A stretch of DNA of 11,477 bases, taken from positions 1 through 11,477 of the forward strand of contig DXGD01000296.1 of the NCBI GenBank assembly GCA_019114115.1. Direction: 5' to 3'. The DNA comes from Candidatus Nesterenkonia stercoripullorum. Its GTDB lineage: Bacteria > Actinomycetota > Actinomycetes > Actinomycetales > Micrococcaceae. Below the pieces are notes generated by a model. It did not search any database. It saw only the letters and a list, made by a program, of their open reading frames with translations, and was not told where the DNA came from. The position numbers and the translations under genes were made by a program. Below are positions 1-6,846 of this stretch, piece by piece; position 1 is the stretch's first letter, and every line of letters starts with the position of its first letter.

Positions 1-911
1 TCGGCGCGGCCCACCATGAGCACTTTGAGCAGCGTGCCGATGAAGTTGATGACGGCGAGGATGAGCGCCACCCCGACGACGACGAGGACGATGCCCTGCC
101 AGGGCTGCGGGATGAACGAGACGCTGGACTCCAGTGTGACCGTCAGCGGCTGCGTTGCGCCTTTGATGGTGGATCCGACGCCGCCGAAGATGGCGGCGAA
201 CAGTCCTCCGTCGCTGCCCGCTGCCTGTGCGGAGAGCCAGCCGGAGAGACGCTCGAGGACGCCGAACATCATCTCAAGCGGCAGGAAGATGATCACGGCC
301 AGTAGGTTGAAGCAGTCATGGATGGAGGCGGCGGTGAAGCCGCGCCGGAAGGATTCCTTATCCCGGACCATGCCCAGGCTCACCAGCGTGCTGGTCAGCG
401 TGGTGCCGACATTGGCGCCCATCAGCATGGGGATCGCGATCTCCATCGGCAGTCCGCCGGCGGTGAGGCCCACCACGATAGAGGTCGTGGTCGTGGAGGA
501 CTGGATGAGCGCGGTCGCCACGATGCCGATCATCAGAGCGACGAAGGGGTTCGTGGCGAAGCTGAACAGGCTCTCGGCCTGGCCGCCGGTCGCACCCTGG
601 AAGCCGGTGCCGATCACGCCGACGGCGGAGATCAGGACGTACACCGCGACGGCGACGCCGAGCCAGTTGGCTATGCTGAGCCCCCGGCCAGTCAGGCCGA
701 GACGCTCGAATGGGCTGGAGAGACGCTGAGGGGAAGTCCTCGACTCCGCGGACCCGCTGACCTCGACGGCAGTGCTCGACGCGAATGCTGGACTGGACTC
801 CACGGTAGCGTCCGAGGCGACAGCGGAGCCCGCGTCAACGGCAGCGCCCGAATCCACTGCCGGTGCCGGGTTCTCCAGCACGCTCTTCTCGGGCGCAATC
901 GAGGTGGTCAT
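1..911 (-). CDS. Na+/phosphate symporter family protein (3' end outside window)
   Basis: Inner-membrane carrier of the Na/Pi-cotransporter (NptA/YjbB, PF02690) family, predicted to import inorganic phosphate with sodium. The minus-strand frame is open from ATG at 911 to the window edge (303 codons), so the C-terminus is missing. Residues 1-75 are a hydrophilic, Ala/Ser/Val/acid-rich, probably disordered tail. The membrane core starts near residue 80. The family hallmarks are present: QSSTTTTS at 137-144 (the QSS substrate-site repeat) and GANVGTT at 165-171. Hydrophobic helices lie at about 83-101, 122-136, 143-164, 202-217 and 272-298. The start is supported by a GGAG Shine-Dalgarno at 917-920, five bases before the ATG. 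A candidate PHO box upstream fits a phosphate-starvation role. The family assignment is firm; the exact substrate is inferred. Confidence 0.88.
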   Translation of the reverse strand, partial: MTTSIAPEKSVLENPAPAVDSGAAVDAGSAVASDATVESSPAFASSTAVEVSGSAESRTSPQRLSSPFERLGLTGRGLSIANWLGVAVAVYVLISAVGVIGTGFQGATGGQAESLFSFATNPFVALMIGIVATALIQSSTTTTSIVVGLTAGGLPMEIAIPMLMGANVGTTLTSTLVSLGMVRDKESFRRGFTAASIHDCFNLLAVIIFLPLEMMFGVLERLSGWLSAQAAGSDGGLFAAIFGGVGSTIKGATQPLTVTLESSVSFIPQPWQGIVLVVVGVALILAVINFIGTLLKVLMVGRA

Positions 912-999
912 CCGCTCTCCTGTCCTGATCAGGTGACCTGCTTCTACGCGGTGTTCCCCGCGCAGCATTTCGCGTTCGTGAACAACACTCACACGGCAA

Positions 1000-1017
1000 G
1001 ATGAACTGAAGGTGAAC
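1000..1017 (-). promoter_or_regulatory. Candidate PHO box (PhoP operator) of the phosphate symporter gene
   Basis: Read on the minus strand, GTTCACC (1017-1011) is followed exactly 11 nt later by GTTCATC (1006-1000). The 11-nt units are GTTCACCTTCA and GTTCATCTTGC. This matches the layout of actinobacterial PHO boxes, which are tandem 11-nt repeats with a GTTCACC core bound by PhoP. A further half-site, GTTCACG (983-977), lies about two units downstream but is one base out of phase. The box is about 90 bp upstream of the symporter ATG at 911, and no convincing -10 hexamer is visible at a fixed distance. The match is read directly; PhoP control is inferred. Confidence 0.55.
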
Positions 1018-1146
1018 TGGTCGCCATCACAGATATCGGTTCGGTCACAGCGTGGGATGCACCTCGCGCTCAGGCACTGAAGAAGTGCCGCCGAGAAGTT
1101 CAGCCCGCCCCCTCCCGGTGCCCAGCGGGAAACCAGGCTCCACCGA

Positions 1147-1152
1147 TAGAAT
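1147..1152 (+). promoter_or_regulatory. Possible -10 element for htpX
   Basis: TAGAAT matches the TATAAT -10 consensus at five of six positions and the looser actinobacterial TANNNT pattern. No TTGACA-like -35 is visible 16-19 bp upstream (the region is GC-rich). Transcription would begin near 1159, giving htpX a leader of about 118 nt. Weak evidence on its own. Confidence 0.3.
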
Positions 1153-1276
1153 GGTGAGGCAATGCTGGGAATGTGCGGGCCCGGAATTTTCGGACCTCCC
1201 GAGTGCGCTTCCTCCTGGAGACCGCCGCACCATCCTGGCTGACTCATTTCCCGGACAGAAGAGAGTGAAAACCGGC

Positions 1277-2161
1277 ATGACACACCACAATGGCCGCCTG
1301 CGGACCGCTGGGCTGCTCGCCTTCCTCTTCGGTCTGCTGCTGCTGATCGGCGCCATTCTGGCCTACTCGACGAATACCCCGGCCTTCCTGGTGATCTTCG
1401 GATTGATCGGCGTCGGCACAGTGGCCTATTCGTACTGGAACTCCGACAAGCTCGCCCTGCGTGCGATGAAGGCCTACCCGGTGACGCGCGAACAGGCGCC
1501 CCAGCTCTACCAGATGGTGGAAGGCCTGGCGCAGCGCGCGCAGCAGCCGGCGCCGCGTATCTACATCGCCCCCTCCCCCACACCGAACGCCTTCGCGACC
1601 GGACGGAACCCGGAGAACGGCGTCGTCTGCTTCACGGAGGGCATCCTGAACCTGCTCAATGAGCGGGAGCTGCGCGGTGTCACCGGACATGAGCTGATGC
1701 ACGTATACAACCGGGACATCCTGATCTCGTCGGTGGCGGCCGCCGTCGCCGGCTTCCTCACCACGATCAGCCAGTTCTTCCTGCTCTTCGGCGGCGCTCG
1801 CGGCAACAGCAACCAGGGCGGGAACCCGCTGGCCCTGATCGGGTCGATCCTGGCGGTCCTGCTCATGCCGCTGGCCGCGAGCCTGATCCAGATGGCCATC
1901 TCACGCACCCGGGAGTACGACGCAGATTCCGACGGCGCGGCCCTGAGCGAGGACCCGCTGGCCCTGGCCTCAGCGCTGGACAAATTGGAGCGCGGAATCT
2001 CCCGCTACCCGATGAAGGAAGACCCCAAGCACGACTCCTACGCGCACATGATGATCGCGAACCCCTTCGGAGGGAGGGCGAAGAAGCTGTTCAGCACCCA
2101 CCCTCCGATGGCGGATCGCATCGCCCGCCTCGAGGGCATGGCCGGCTACCGGCAGGACTGA
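1277..2161 (+). CDS. htpX: HtpX-like membrane zinc metalloprotease (M48B)
   Basis: Predicted membrane endopeptidase that degrades misfolded membrane proteins (HtpX family). The 294-aa length is typical. Two N-terminal hydrophobic helices (about 12-30 and 34-52) are followed by the catalytic helix with HELMH at 138-142 (two zinc His and the catalytic Glu). The downstream Glu of REYDAD (E213) is the expected third zinc ligand. Further hydrophobic stretches lie at about 149-172 and 184-206, and the SRTREYDAD and STHPPM (273-278) signatures are typical of HtpX. I chose ATG 1277 because it gives the family length; a GAGAG stretch 11 bases upstream is a weak ribosome-binding site. In-frame GTG 1265 is possible but its purine run is too close. 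It is convergent with the reductase gene. In other bacteria HtpX is induced by membrane or heat stress; no such site is seen here. Confidence 0.92.
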   Translation: MTHHNGRLRTAGLLAFLFGLLLLIGAILAYSTNTPAFLVIFGLIGVGTVAYSYWNSDKLALRAMKAYPVTREQAPQLYQMVEGLAQRAQQPAPRIYIAPSPTPNAFATGRNPENGVVCFTEGILNLLNERELRGVTGHELMHVYNRDILISSVAAAVAGFLTTISQFFLLFGGARGNSNQGGNPLALIGSILAVLLMPLAASLIQMAISRTREYDADSDGAALSEDPLALASALDKLERGISRYPMKEDPKHDSYAHMMIANPFGGRAKKLFSTHPPMADRIARLEGMAGYRQD

Positions 2162-2170
2162 GCGCGATCA

Positions 2171-2191
2171 GCAGTCCAGCTCAGGGACTGC
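2171..2191. terminator. Small hairpin between convergent htpX and fprA
   Basis: GCAGTCC (2171-2177) and GGACTGC (2185-2191) form a perfect 7-bp stem with a 7-nt loop in the 58-bp gap between the two stop codons. Outer arms AGCGCG (2161-2166) and CGCGCT (2215-2220) could close a larger structure. There is no T-run on either side, so it is at best a weak or U-less bidirectional terminator. Confidence 0.35.
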
Positions 2192-2219
2192 AGCCAGTGC
2201 GCTCAGCTGTGGAGCGCGC

Positions 2220-3680
2220 TCAGGAGCTGAGCTCGGCCCGCTCCAGGGCGCGTGAAATCCGGACCATCTCCTCGCGGGGAACCACTTTCACGCGCTCACG
2301 TACAGCACCCTCCGGGAGCACGGCCCCTGCGGGAAGATCGTGCGCGCTGCCCAGATTCACTTCGTGCTCGTCGAGGGCAAGCCAGCCCTCCCACGTCGTG
2401 TACTCTACGCCCCGGGACTCCAGCAGCGCGATCACGGCGTCCTCCGCGGGCTCGGCAGCCTCCGGCAAGTGGTGCACGTCCTCCAGCAGGCATCCGATCG
2501 TCTCCAGCGCGTCCCCCTTGGTGTGACCGATCAGGCCCACCGGGCCGCGCTTGATCCAGCCGGTCGCGTAGGTTCCGGGGATGTGCTCGCCGTCGTCGGT
2601 CAGGACCCGTCCGGCCTCGTTCTTCACCACGCCCTTGGAGTGGTCGAACGGCACCCCGGAGATCTCCGACCCGAAGTAGCCGACGGCACGGTAGACGGCC
2701 TGGCAGGGGTAGTCCAGGAACTCCCCGGTGCCACGGACGTTGCCGGTGCCGTCGAGCTCCATGCGCTCGAAGCGCACCCCGGCCACGCGGCCGGTGGGCT
2801 TGCCGTCGTCAGAGCCTTCCAGGATCTCCACTGGCTGGTGCATGAAGTGCAGGTGGAAACGCCGGGAAGCCTGCGCCTCCCGCTCCTCCTGCTCGACCAG
2901 CCAGTTGGTCAGCGTATTGACCATCGTCTTGACCTGGTTGTTGGACTTGACGGCTTCGTCGCTGGCTTCGTCGAACTCGAAGTCCTCCTCGTAGAGGACG
3001 ATGTCGACGTCGCGCGAATGGGAGAGCTCGCGCAGCTCCAGAGGCGTGAACTTCACCTGAGCCGGGCCGCGGCGACCGAAGACGTGCACATCCGTGGCCG
3101 GCGAGGATTTCAACCGGGCGTAGACATTGTCCGGGATCTCCGTGGTCAGCAGATCGTCGGCATGCTTCGACAGCACGCGGGCGACGTCGAGGGCCACGTT
3201 GCCGTTGCCGATCACCGCCACCTGCTCGGCCTCCAGCGGCCAGTCGCGCGGGTAGTCCGGGTGGCCGTCATACCAGGAGACGAAATCGGCCGCGCCGAAG
3301 CTGCCTTCAAGCTCGATCCCGGGGATGTTGAGGTCCGCGTCGCGGATGGCGCCAGTGGCGTAAATCACCGCGTCGTAGTGCCTGCGGAGGTCTTCGGCAG
3401 TGATGTCCGCCCCGATGTCGACATTGCCCAGGAGACGAATATCACCGCGATCCAGCACTTTGTGCAGCGCCTTGACGATGCCTTTGATGCGCGGATGGTC
3501 CGGTGCGACGCCATACCTGATCAGGCCGAAAGGCGCCGGATACCGGTCGAAGAGGTCGATGCTGAACTCGATATCGCTCTTCTTCTGAGCCTTGGCGAGG
3601 ATGTCCGCGGCGTAGACACCAGCCGGGCCAGCACCGATGACAGCTACGCGGACGGGCCGATGGCGGGGGGTCTCAGACAC
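2220..3680 (-). CDS. fprA: FprA-type ferredoxin/adrenodoxin-NADP+ reductase
   Basis: FAD- and NADP(H)-dependent reductase of the adrenodoxin-reductase/FprA family. It moves electrons between NADPH and ferredoxins, for example to serve cytochromes P450 or Fe-S proteins. The 486 residues show an FAD dinucleotide fold GAGPAG (16-21), the family stretch PAPFGLIRYGVAPDHP (48-63), ATG (108-110), a second NADP-binding fold GNGNVALDVAR (158-168) and FGRRGPAQ (201-208). The C-terminal FAD-contact segment has the pattern GWIKRGPVGLIGHTKGD. The start is GTG at 3680, with AGGA six bases upstream; this places the FAD motif at the usual distance from the N-terminus. It stands alone on its strand, divergent from the SUKH-like gene. 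A SigR/SigH-like promoter match lies upstream (3744-3770). The physiological ferredoxin partner cannot be told from this window. Confidence 0.93.
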   Translation of the reverse strand: MSETPRHRPVRVAVIGAGPAGVYAADILAKAQKKSDIEFSIDLFDRYPAPFGLIRYGVAPDHPRIKGIVKALHKVLDRGDIRLLGNVDIGADITAEDLRRHYDAVIYATGAIRDADLNIPGIELEGSFGAADFVSWYDGHPDYPRDWPLEAEQVAVIGNGNVALDVARVLSKHADDLLTTEIPDNVYARLKSSPATDVHVFGRRGPAQVKFTPLELRELSHSRDVDIVLYEEDFEFDEASDEAVKSNNQVKTMVNTLTNWLVEQEEREAQASRRFHLHFMHQPVEILEGSDDGKPTGRVAGVRFERMELDGTGNVRGTGEFLDYPCQAVYRAVGYFGSEISGVPFDHSKGVVKNEAGRVLTDDGEHIPGTYATGWIKRGPVGLIGHTKGDALETIGCLLEDVHHLPEAAEPAEDAVIALLESRGVEYTTWEGWLALDEHEVNLGSAHDLPAGAVLPEGAVRERVKVVPREEMVRISRALERAELSS

Positions 3681-3743
3681 GTGAGTTCCTTTCCGAGGTG
3701 CAGAATCTGCGGGATTACCACAGAACAGTATGCCTTATTGGAC

Positions 3744-3770
3744 AACAACCTGTGTTCGTCGCCTGTTCCC
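3744..3770 (-). promoter_or_regulatory. Possible SigR/SigH-type promoter of fprA
   Basis: On the minus strand GGGAAC (3770-3765) is followed after exactly 18 bases by GTTG (3746-3743). The actinobacterial thiol-stress sigma factor SigR/SigH recognises GGGAAT/C with GTT about 18 bases downstream. The implied leader to the GTG at 3680 is about 55 nt. The motif is short, so a chance match is possible, and no good housekeeping promoter was seen for this gene. Confidence 0.3.
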
Positions 3771-3847
3771 TGACGAGTGCGCCACGTGCACAATACCCCC
3801 TTATGCTGCGCAGTGACTGCAGTGCCCGCACAGCGCCAGCACTCTTC

Positions 3848-3853
3848 TAGACT
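3848..3853 (+). promoter_or_regulatory. -10 element giving a leaderless start for the SUKH-like gene
   Basis: TAGACT fits the TANNNT -10 pattern. It ends seven bases before GTG 3861, where transcription itself should start. There is no Shine-Dalgarno before this GTG, which supports a leaderless transcript. No clear -35 is visible. Confidence 0.5.
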
Positions 3854-3860
3854 GGTCTAC

Positions 3861-4322
3861 GTGGCACACGATTCATCGGCACAGACCCAGCGCGCCCCGA
3901 TCTTCCTGGAGCGCTTCAAATCCCTCGTACCGGCGTACCTCGATGAGCAGTGGACCCCGCAGGAGGGGTTCCGCTCCTCCGAGCTCGCCGCGGCCCTGGC
4001 CGACTCTGAGCTGGAGCCTCATATCCACCTGCCGCAGGCTCTCGAGGAGTTCTATCTCGCGCTGGGACGGTGTGAAGAGATCATGGAGGCCTATCACTTC
4101 TTCTTCGACCCTGAGGAGCTCGTCGTCGAAGAGGGCCATCTGCTTTTCCTGGAGGACGAGGACGAGCGCTGGGCGTGGGGGGTCGACGTCGACACGCTCG
4201 ACGTTCCGGACCCGCTCATCAGACGGCGCAGCAACGCCCACGAACGCTGGACCGATGAGAACGCCACAGTCAGCGAGTTCATCTTCGATCTGCTCGAGTT
4301 CTCCTTCGAGGAGGAGGCGTGA
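3861..4322 (+). CDS. SMI1/KNR4 (SUKH)-like small acidic protein
   Basis: A 153-aa, very acidic, soluble protein without signal peptide or membrane helix. The stretch from LPQALEEFYLALGR (57-70) through DPEELVVEEGHLLFLEDED (83-101), WGVDVDTLDVPDP (106-118) and a C-terminal SVSEF-like TVSEFIFDLLEF (136-147) resembles actinobacterial SMI1/KNR4 (SUKH) domain proteins. These share an LPxxLxEFY opening, a strand reading L-F-E-E-, WG, then DPDP. SUKH proteins include many toxin-immunity proteins, but standalone housekeeping versions exist and no toxin gene is nearby. The start GTG 3861 has no ribosome-binding site, and a -10 box seven bases upstream points to a leaderless mRNA. An in-frame GTG at 3777 would put the promoter inside the gene. 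It is followed at once by the HIT gene, so the two are probably cotranscribed. Family call moderate; function unknown. Confidence 0.6.
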   Translation: MAHDSSAQTQRAPIFLERFKSLVPAYLDEQWTPQEGFRSSELAAALADSELEPHIHLPQALEEFYLALGRCEEIMEAYHFFFDPEELVVEEGHLLFLEDEDERWAWGVDVDTLDVPDPLIRRRSNAHERWTDENATVSEFIFDLLEFSFEEEA

Positions 4323-4324
4323 GC

Positions 4325-4888
4325 GTGCGCAACGCCTCACGCCACGAGTTTCTCGGCAACCCCGACTTCTTTCGCCCGCTGCGCGATGCCGACGGCGCCC
4401 CGCTGTGGGTCTCCCATGACCCGGATGAGAAACCGTGCCCGTTCTGCGACCTCGTCGCCGGGGACACCAGCGACCCGTTCAACCGGTGCGAGCTGAGCGA
4501 TATCGTCCACCAGGACGATGATCTCCTGGTCTTCATGGCCAGCGACGGCTTCGGGCCGCATGAGGGGCACGCCATGATCGTGCCGGTGGAACACCGGGAG
4601 GCTCTCTACGATCTCGATGAGAGGCTCCTGGGCCTCATCGGGGCCATGTCACGCGACGTCGCGCTGGCCATGAAACTGGCCTGGAACCCTGAGGGCACCT
4701 CTGTGCGGCAGCATAATGAGCCGGCCGGGAATCAACATATCTGGCACTACCACCTGCATGTCTTCCCCCGTTACAGCGACGATAAGCTCTACCGGCAGCT
4801 GCGCCACCCCGTTGAGGTCGACGTCCGGGCTGCCAAGGCTGACGAGCTTCGCCCCGCGCTGGAGGAGATCCTGTCAGCACGCCGCTGA
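4325..4888 (+). CDS. HIT-family protein (histidine-triad nucleotide hydrolase/transferase)
   Basis: Predicted cytoplasmic histidine-triad enzyme acting on nucleotide phosphoramidates, dinucleoside polyphosphates or nucleoside monophosphoryl donors. Of its 187 residues, CPFC at 38-41 with later His residues is a likely structural zinc site. GHAMIVPVEH (81-90) is the usual first conserved strand. The catalytic triad is HYHLH (H141, H143, H145), preceded by the conserved NQHIW. The N-terminal 35 residues are longer than in minimal HIT proteins. AGGAGG (4312-4317) lies seven bases before GTG 4325, so I prefer this start. GTG 4319, which overlaps the preceding stop as GTGA, is the alternative and would use the same purine run further upstream (4309-4314). 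The tight spacing implies coupled translation with the SUKH-like gene. The physiological substrate is not predictable. Confidence 0.85.
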   Translation: MRNASRHEFLGNPDFFRPLRDADGAPLWVSHDPDEKPCPFCDLVAGDTSDPFNRCELSDIVHQDDDLLVFMASDGFGPHEGHAMIVPVEHREALYDLDERLLGLIGAMSRDVALAMKLAWNPEGTSVRQHNEPAGNQHIWHYHLHVFPRYSDDKLYRQLRHPVEVDVRAAKADELRPALEEILSARR

Positions 4889-4902
4889 TAGCGGGGTGGC
4901 GA

Positions 4903-5955
4903 TCAGCGTTCGCGCTCCACCACGCTGTCGGCGAATTCGTTGAGGGCGCGCTTCACGGTCGAGTCGGGCAGGCCGGCGATCGCGTCCTTCGCCTGCTCGG
5001 CCCAGCTGCGCGCAACGCCCCAGGAGGCTTCTGTCGCCGGGTGCTCGAGGACTGCCTGCACAGCTGCCGCCAGAACGGCGTCGTCGGTGAGGTCCTGAGC
5101 GAGCAGGTCGAGGACCTGCTGAGCGCCGGCTGCGGCGTCCGGGTCAGAGCTGTCCGCGGCAGTCTGACGCAGGATGAGCACCGGCAGCGTCGGCACGCCC
5201 TCGCGCAGGTCAGTGCCGGGTGTCTTGCCGGAGGTCGCACTGTCTGCCGTGAGATCGATGACGTCGTCGGCCAGCTGGAACGCCACGCCGACGGATTCGC
5301 CGTACTGCTGCAGCATCCCCGTCGCCTCGGCTGAGCAGCCGCCATAGTGGGCTCCCAGCCACGCCGCTGCGGCAACCAGTGACCCGGTCTTCCCGCCGAT
5401 GACGGAGAGGTAGTGCGCCGTGGGATCTTCACCGCCCTGGGGTCCGACCGTCTCACGCAGCTGACCCAGCACGAGCCGCTCGAAAGTGACCGATTGCATA
5501 TGCGTCGCCGCAGGCCCCAGTTCCGACATCAGCTGTGAGGCCCGTGCCAGGATGAGGTCGCCGGTGAGAATCGCGACCGAGTTTCCCCAGATCTCATGTG
5601 CGGAGGGGGCCCCGCGGCGCAGCGGCGCCGAGTCCATCACGTCGTCGTGGTAGAGCGTTGCCAGGTGTGTCATCTCCATGACCGCCGCAGCCTGAACGAC
5701 CTCGTCGTTGACTCCCCGGCCCAGCATGGAGGTCAGGATGGTCAGCAGCGGACGGATGCGCTTGCCGCCCGCCTCGGCGAGATGCCGGGCGGAGGTGTTG
5801 ACCAGCTGGTCGGTGGAGGAGAGCGACTCGATCAGGCGCTCCTCCACGATTCCCAGGGCTTCGAAGACCTCCGCGCTGAGCTGCTCGTCAGAGGTCAGCA
5901 CGTCGAAGCCCGTCGGGAGGTGATCAGGCAGCGGGTCTGGTGCAGGATCTGTCAT
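4903..5955 (-). CDS. Long-chain all-trans polyprenyl diphosphate synthase
   Basis: Builds the polyprenyl diphosphate side chain from isopentenyl diphosphate and an allylic primer. Given its place directly after menG it most likely supplies the menaquinone tail (HepS/IspB/GrcC type). The 350 residues contain GGKRIRP (63-69), the first aspartate-rich motif DDVMD (104-108), KT (189-190), the second motif DDVID (230-234) and GKTPGTDL (243-250). The residue five before the first motif is the small A99, as in long-chain (heptaprenyl or longer) enzymes rather than farnesyl or geranylgeranyl synthases. Start ATG 5955 lies 11 bases after the menG stop and has a GAGG-type site only a few bases upstream; in-frame TTG 5964 has less support. 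Chain length (probably C35-C45) is inferred. A separate regulatory subunit, as in Bacillus HepT, is not apparent. Confidence 0.92.
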   Translation of the reverse strand: MTDPAPDPLPDHLPTGFDVLTSDEQLSAEVFEALGIVEERLIESLSSTDQLVNTSARHLAEAGGKRIRPLLTILTSMLGRGVNDEVVQAAAVMEMTHLATLYHDDVMDSAPLRRGAPSAHEIWGNSVAILTGDLILARASQLMSELGPAATHMQSVTFERLVLGQLRETVGPQGGEDPTAHYLSVIGGKTGSLVAAAAWLGAHYGGCSAEATGMLQQYGESVGVAFQLADDVIDLTADSATSGKTPGTDLREGVPTLPVLILRQTAADSSDPDAAAGAQQVLDLLAQDLTDDAVLAAAVQAVLEHPATEASWGVARSWAEQAKDAIAGLPDSTVKRALNEFADSVVERER

Positions 5956-5966
5956 CGCCCTCAAGC

Positions 5967-6677
5967 CTATCGAGCTTTGCGGGCGTGGTGGATCGCGACA
6001 ATGCCGCCGCTGAGATTGCGGTACCGCACCTCGCCGTACCCTGCCGCCGAGACGACTGCGGCAAGTCCGTCCTGATCAGGCCACGCCCGGATGGATTCGG
6101 CCAGATACACGTAAGCTTCGGGGTTCGAGGAGACTCTGCGCGCCACCGCCGGCAGCGAGCGCATCAGGTATTCGTTGTAGATCGTCCCGAAAGCAGGCAG
6201 CACCGGCGTGGAGAACTCCATGACGGCGAGCCGGCCGCCGGGCTTGGTCACGCGCAGCATCTCGGCCAGTGCGGCGGCCGGATCGACGATGTTCCGCAGG
6301 CCGAAGGAGATCGTCACCGCGTCGAAGCTCTCGTCAGCGAACGGCAGGTTCATGGCATCTCCTGCGATGAACGTCATTCCCGGCCGACGCCGCTTCCCGA
6401 CCTGGAGCATGCCGGCCGAGAAATCGCAGGCCACAGCATGGGCACCCGCGTCGACGAAAGGCTGCGTGGACGTCCCTGTCCCTGCGGCCAGATCCAGCAC
6501 GAACTCACCGGAGCGGACGCTGAGAGCCTCCACCAGGGCACGGCGCCAGCGCCGGGTCTGGCCCAGCGACAGCACGTCATTGGTGATGTCGTACCGCTCG
6601 GCGACGTCGTCGAACATCACCGCCACATCGCGCGGCTTCTTGTCCAGGCCGGCGCGACGCACGGGGCGTCCCGCCAC
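5967..6677 (-). CDS. menG: Demethylmenaquinone methyltransferase (UbiE/MenG)
   Basis: SAM-dependent C-methyltransferase for the last step of menaquinone synthesis, converting demethylmenaquinone to menaquinone at the membrane surface. The 236 residues show the family opening [20 protein letters not shown] (11-30), the first UbiE signature [18 protein letters not shown] (29-46) and SAM motif [10 protein letters not shown] (61-69). They also show the acidic loop after GDAMNLPF (106-113), FGLRNI (125-130) and the second signature [15 protein letters not shown] (142-156). I chose GTG 6677 because AGGAG (6684-6688) lies six bases upstream and the length becomes standard. Upstream in-frame starts (6767 ATG, 6728 GTG) would add up to 30 unconserved residues and lack good sites. 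It forms a two-gene unit with the polyprenyl synthase and is divergent from menF. Confidence 0.93.
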   Translation of the reverse strand: MAGRPVRRAGLDKKPRDVAVMFDDVAERYDITNDVLSLGQTRRWRRALVEALSVRSGEFVLDLAAGTGTSTQPFVDAGAHAVACDFSAGMLQVGKRRRPGMTFIAGDAMNLPFADESFDAVTISFGLRNIVDPAAALAEMLRVTKPGGRLAVMEFSTPVLPAFGTIYNEYLMRSLPAVARRVSSNPEAYVYLAESIRAWPDQDGLAAVVSAAGYGEVRYRNLSGGIVAIHHARKAR

Positions 6678-6717
6678 CGGCCTCTCCTGGCCAGGGATTT
6701 CTGTGGGTATAGGTTCA

Positions 6718-6734
6718 GGACCGGTCACCGGACC
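6718..6734. promoter_or_regulatory. Near-palindrome in the menG-menF divergent spacer
   Basis: GGACCGG and CCGGACC flank a TCA centre. The arms pair at six of seven positions, and the inner CCGGT-C-ACCGG is a perfect inverted repeat. It sits between the divergent menG and menF starts, where a shared operator could lie. In DNA this GC-rich such repeats arise by chance, so this is only a candidate. Confidence 0.2.
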
Positions 6735-6831
6735 ATTGTCCCAGACACTTCCCGCTTTGCGGCGCATCCCTGAAACCCTGCTGGCTGGCAAGCCCTGCGG
6801 CTCCGCGGCGGGCGCGCCCCTGGAAAAAGGC

Positions 6832-6837
6832 TAGTAT
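6832..6837 (+). promoter_or_regulatory. -10 element immediately before menF
   Basis: TAGTAT (TANNNT type) ends nine bases before the menF ATG at 6847, so transcription should begin at or within about two bases of the start codon. Only a weak AGG lies two bases before the ATG, which is too close for a normal ribosome-binding site. No -35 is recognisable in the GC-rich upstream region. Confidence 0.45.
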
Positions 6838-6846
6838 GACCAGGTC

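Larger units (their letters stand above)
912..1276. other. Divergent intergenic region between symporter gene and htpX
   Basis: This 365-bp spacer separates the two divergent genes. It holds the candidate PHO box (1000-1017), a small perfect hairpin (arms 1073-1078 and 1084-1089, 6 bp, 5-nt loop) and a TAGAAT -10-like hexamer (1147-1152). Long frames crossing it have no family resemblance or start signal, so I treat it as non-coding apart from a doubtful 26-codon frame at 1162-1242. Confidence 0.6.

Noticed and set aside
16..1004. Long plus-strand open frames over the symporter gene
   Set aside because: They lie antisense to a frame with clear Na/Pi symporter motifs, and their translations are Arg/Pro/His-rich with no family features; an effect of high GC.
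1052..1276. N-terminal extension of htpX by 75 codons
   Set aside because: The added residues are unconserved-looking and hydrophilic, exceed normal HtpX length and would cover the putative promoter.
2340..3773. 477-residue plus-strand frame opposite fprA
   Set aside because: The minus strand holds every FprA motif; this translation is low in meaning and lacks a ribosome-binding site.
3777..3860. Earlier GTG start for the SUKH-like protein
   Set aside because: It would place the -10 box inside the gene and add 28 residues without family resemblance.
3681..3860. Iron-regulator (DtxR/IdeR) box before fprA
   Set aside because: I looked for a TTAGGTTAGGCTAACC-type palindrome and found none.
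6678..6791. Longer MenG starts (6728, 6767, 6791)
   Set aside because: They add a non-conserved tail and lack good ribosome-binding sites; GTG 6677 has AGGAG six bases upstream.
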